Source: Candidatus Rokuibacteriota bacterium (GTDB lineage: Bacteria > Methylomirabilota > Methylomirabilia > Rokubacteriales > CSP1-6). Taken from it: a stretch of DNA of 64,000 bases. The notes under the pieces are model-generated. The model worked only from the letters and a program-made list of their open reading frames with translations, did not search any database and was not told the origin of the DNA. The stretch lies in contig QHTE01000048.1 in assembly GCA_003220685.1 (NCBI GenBank), forward strand, positions 31,029-95,028, read 5' to 3'. Shown piece after piece: positions 62,775 through 64,000 of this stretch. The stretch's first letter is position 1, and the number at the start of each line of letters is the position of its first letter. The position numbers and the translations under genes are program-made.

Positions 62775-64000
62775 ATGGCCACGGAACTGCACGACCTCTC
62801 GATCGCCGAGCTCTCGGGACTGATCGCGGCGCGCACGCTCTCGCCGGTCGAGCTGACCGAGGCGCTGATCCAGCGTATCGAGCGCCACGACGCGCAGACG
62901 CGCGCCTTCGTCACGCCCACGTTCGACCTGGCCCGGCGGCAGGCGAGGGCGGCCGAGGCCGAGATCGCCGCCGGCCGGATCCGGGGCGCGCTCCACGGGA
63001 TCCCGTTCGGGCTCAAGGACATCTACGACACGAAGGGCATCCTGACGTCGGGCCATTCGCGCGTCTTCATCGACCGGATTCCGGCCGAGGACGCCACCAC
63101 GACGAGCCGGCTCTACGAGGCGGGCGCCGTGCTCCTCGGCAAGCTGGCGACCCACGAGATGGCGCACGCCGGCCCCTCGTTCGATCTGCCCTGGCCGCCG
63201 GCGCGCAATCCCTGGAATCTGGCGCGCTTCACCGGCGGCTCCTCGTCGGGCTCGGGCGCCGCCGTCGCCGCGGGGATGGTCCCGGTGGCGCTGGGCTCGG
63301 ACACGGGCGGCTCGATCCGCGGCCCGGCATCGCTCTGCGGCGTCGTCGGGCTGATGCCGACGTTCGGGCTGGTGAGCCGCGCCGGCGTCATCACCAACTC
63401 GTACACGTTCGACCACTGCGGGCCGCTCGCGCGGACGGTGGAGGACTGCGCGCTGACGCTCGAAGCGCTGGCCGGCTACGACCCGAAGGACGCGGGCAGC
63501 CTGAGCCGGCCGATTCCGCGCTATGGGAAGGCGCTCGGCGAGGATCTGCGCGGCCTCAGGATCGGCGTCCTGCGCCACCACTGGGAGCAGGACATCCCGG
63601 CGTCGGACGACGTGCGCCGGGCGATGGAGGCGGCGCTCGACGTCCTGCGGCGGCTGGGCGCCGAGCTCGAGGAGTGCCGCGTGCGGCCGCTCGCCAGCTA
63701 CTTCGACGTCAAGATCATCATCGCCGAGAGCGAGATCTTCAGCGTCCATCAGAAGGACCTGATCGCGCGGCCCAAGGACTTCGGCGCCGACTTCTGCTCG
63801 CGCGCGCTGCCCTCGGTGCTCTTCACCGCCAACGACTACGTCCAGGCCACGCGCGAGCACCGCCGAATGATGTCCGAGATGGCGCCGCTCTACGCGCGCT
63901 TCGACGCGTTCGTCACCGCCGGCATGGGCGAGGCGCCGTACATCAGCGACTATCGCAGCGTCTCGTTCTGGCAGAAGGCGAGCCTGCTCACCGCCTGGAA
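62775..64000 (+). CDS. amidase signature family hydrolase (GatA-like), cut by window end
   Basis: 408 codons visible, open at the window edge. Amidase signature: KDIYDTKG (catalytic Lys, about 79), the Gly/Ser-rich [18 protein letters not shown] (about 153-170) with cis-Ser, and the nucleophile Ser in [13 protein letters not shown] (about 175-187). Hydrolyses amides or transamidates; no gatB/gatC nearby, so a stand-alone amidase is likely. ATG preceded by AAAGGGAGAACGCC. Confidence 0.92.
   Translation, partial: MATELHDLSIAELSGLIAARTLSPVELTEALIQRIERHDAQTRAFVTPTFDLARRQARAAEAEIAAGRIRGALHGIPFGLKDIYDTKGILTSGHSRVFIDRIPAEDATTTSRLYEAGAVLLGKLATHEMAHAGPSFDLPWPPARNPWNLARFTGGSSSGSGAAVAAGMVPVALGSDTGGSIRGPASLCGVVGLMPTFGLVSRAGVITNSYTFDHCGPLARTVEDCALTLEALAGYDPKDAGSLSRPIPRYGKALGEDLRGLRIGVLRHHWEQDIPASDDVRRAMEAALDVLRRLGAELEECRVRPLASYFDVKIIIAESEIFSVHQKDLIARPKDFGADFCSRALPSVLFTANDYVQATREHRRMMSEMAPLYARFDAFVTAGMGEAPYISDYRSVSFWQKASLLTAW

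Overview
The window comes from a high-GC (well over 65% by eye), densely coded Gram-negative chromosome. An RND pump with its lipoprotein adaptor, an OprB-type porin remnant, a small outer-membrane barrel, YqgE/AlgH and a periplasmic NrfHA cytochrome pair all imply an outer membrane. Four luciferase-like monooxygenases, one DDN-type deazaflavin reductase, many ABC importers, hydantoinase, CO-dehydrogenase-like genes and selenoproteins recall soil lineages such as Candidatus Rokubacteria/Methylomirabilota. That placement is an inference from gene style, not from a marker gene. No rRNA, tRNA, CRISPR array, insertion sequence, phage gene or recognisable transcription regulator was found.

Layout. 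0-6.7 kb: RND efflux pair, FAD-dependent ferredoxin-reductase-type enzyme, alpha/beta hydrolase. 6.8-14.3 kb: a complete peptide/opine-type ABC importer (binding protein, two permeases, two ATPases) and a PLP aminotransferase. 14.4-19.6 kb (minus): hydantoinase/oxoprolinase subunits A and B, then an ArsC-like selenoprotein, plus a degenerate F1-ATPase-beta-like remnant. 19.7-24.8 kb: amidohydrolase with a polyamine-type ABC importer. 24.9-30.7 kb (minus): an iron/thiamine-type ABC importer, a broken sugar-isomerase-like gene, an LLM oxidoreductase and a selenocysteine peroxiredoxin. 30.8-44.4 kb: single enzymes (VOC, serine hydrolase, SDR, LLM, amidohydrolase, P450, Gfo/Idh/MocA, DDN), a zinc-ribbon/YqgE fusion and several truncated genes. 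44.5-48.4 kb: a molybdenum hydroxylase operon with its own MoaD-like protein. 48.7-55.7 kb: MFS transporter, then a long minus-strand cluster ending in nrfH-nrfA. 55.9-64 kb: LLM, Uma2, TauD-type dioxygenase, outer-membrane barrel, a minus-strand hydrolase cluster and an amidase cut by the window edge.

Most clusters pair one importer with one or two hydrolases or oxidoreductases. This suggests a scavenging heterotroph living on peptides, amides, cyclic imides and aromatic breakdown products, able to use nitrite.

Most notable observations. (1) Two short genes are split by in-frame TGA codons exactly where their families carry the catalytic cysteine, and each TGA is followed at the right distance by a hairpin with a GUU loop; they are best read as selenoproteins. 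(2) Several first-in-transcript genes lack a Shine-Dalgarno sequence and instead carry a TANNNT hexamer 7-10 nt before the start codon, suggesting leaderless transcription. (3) An unusual number of genes are internally deleted or end-truncated while their neighbours are intact.
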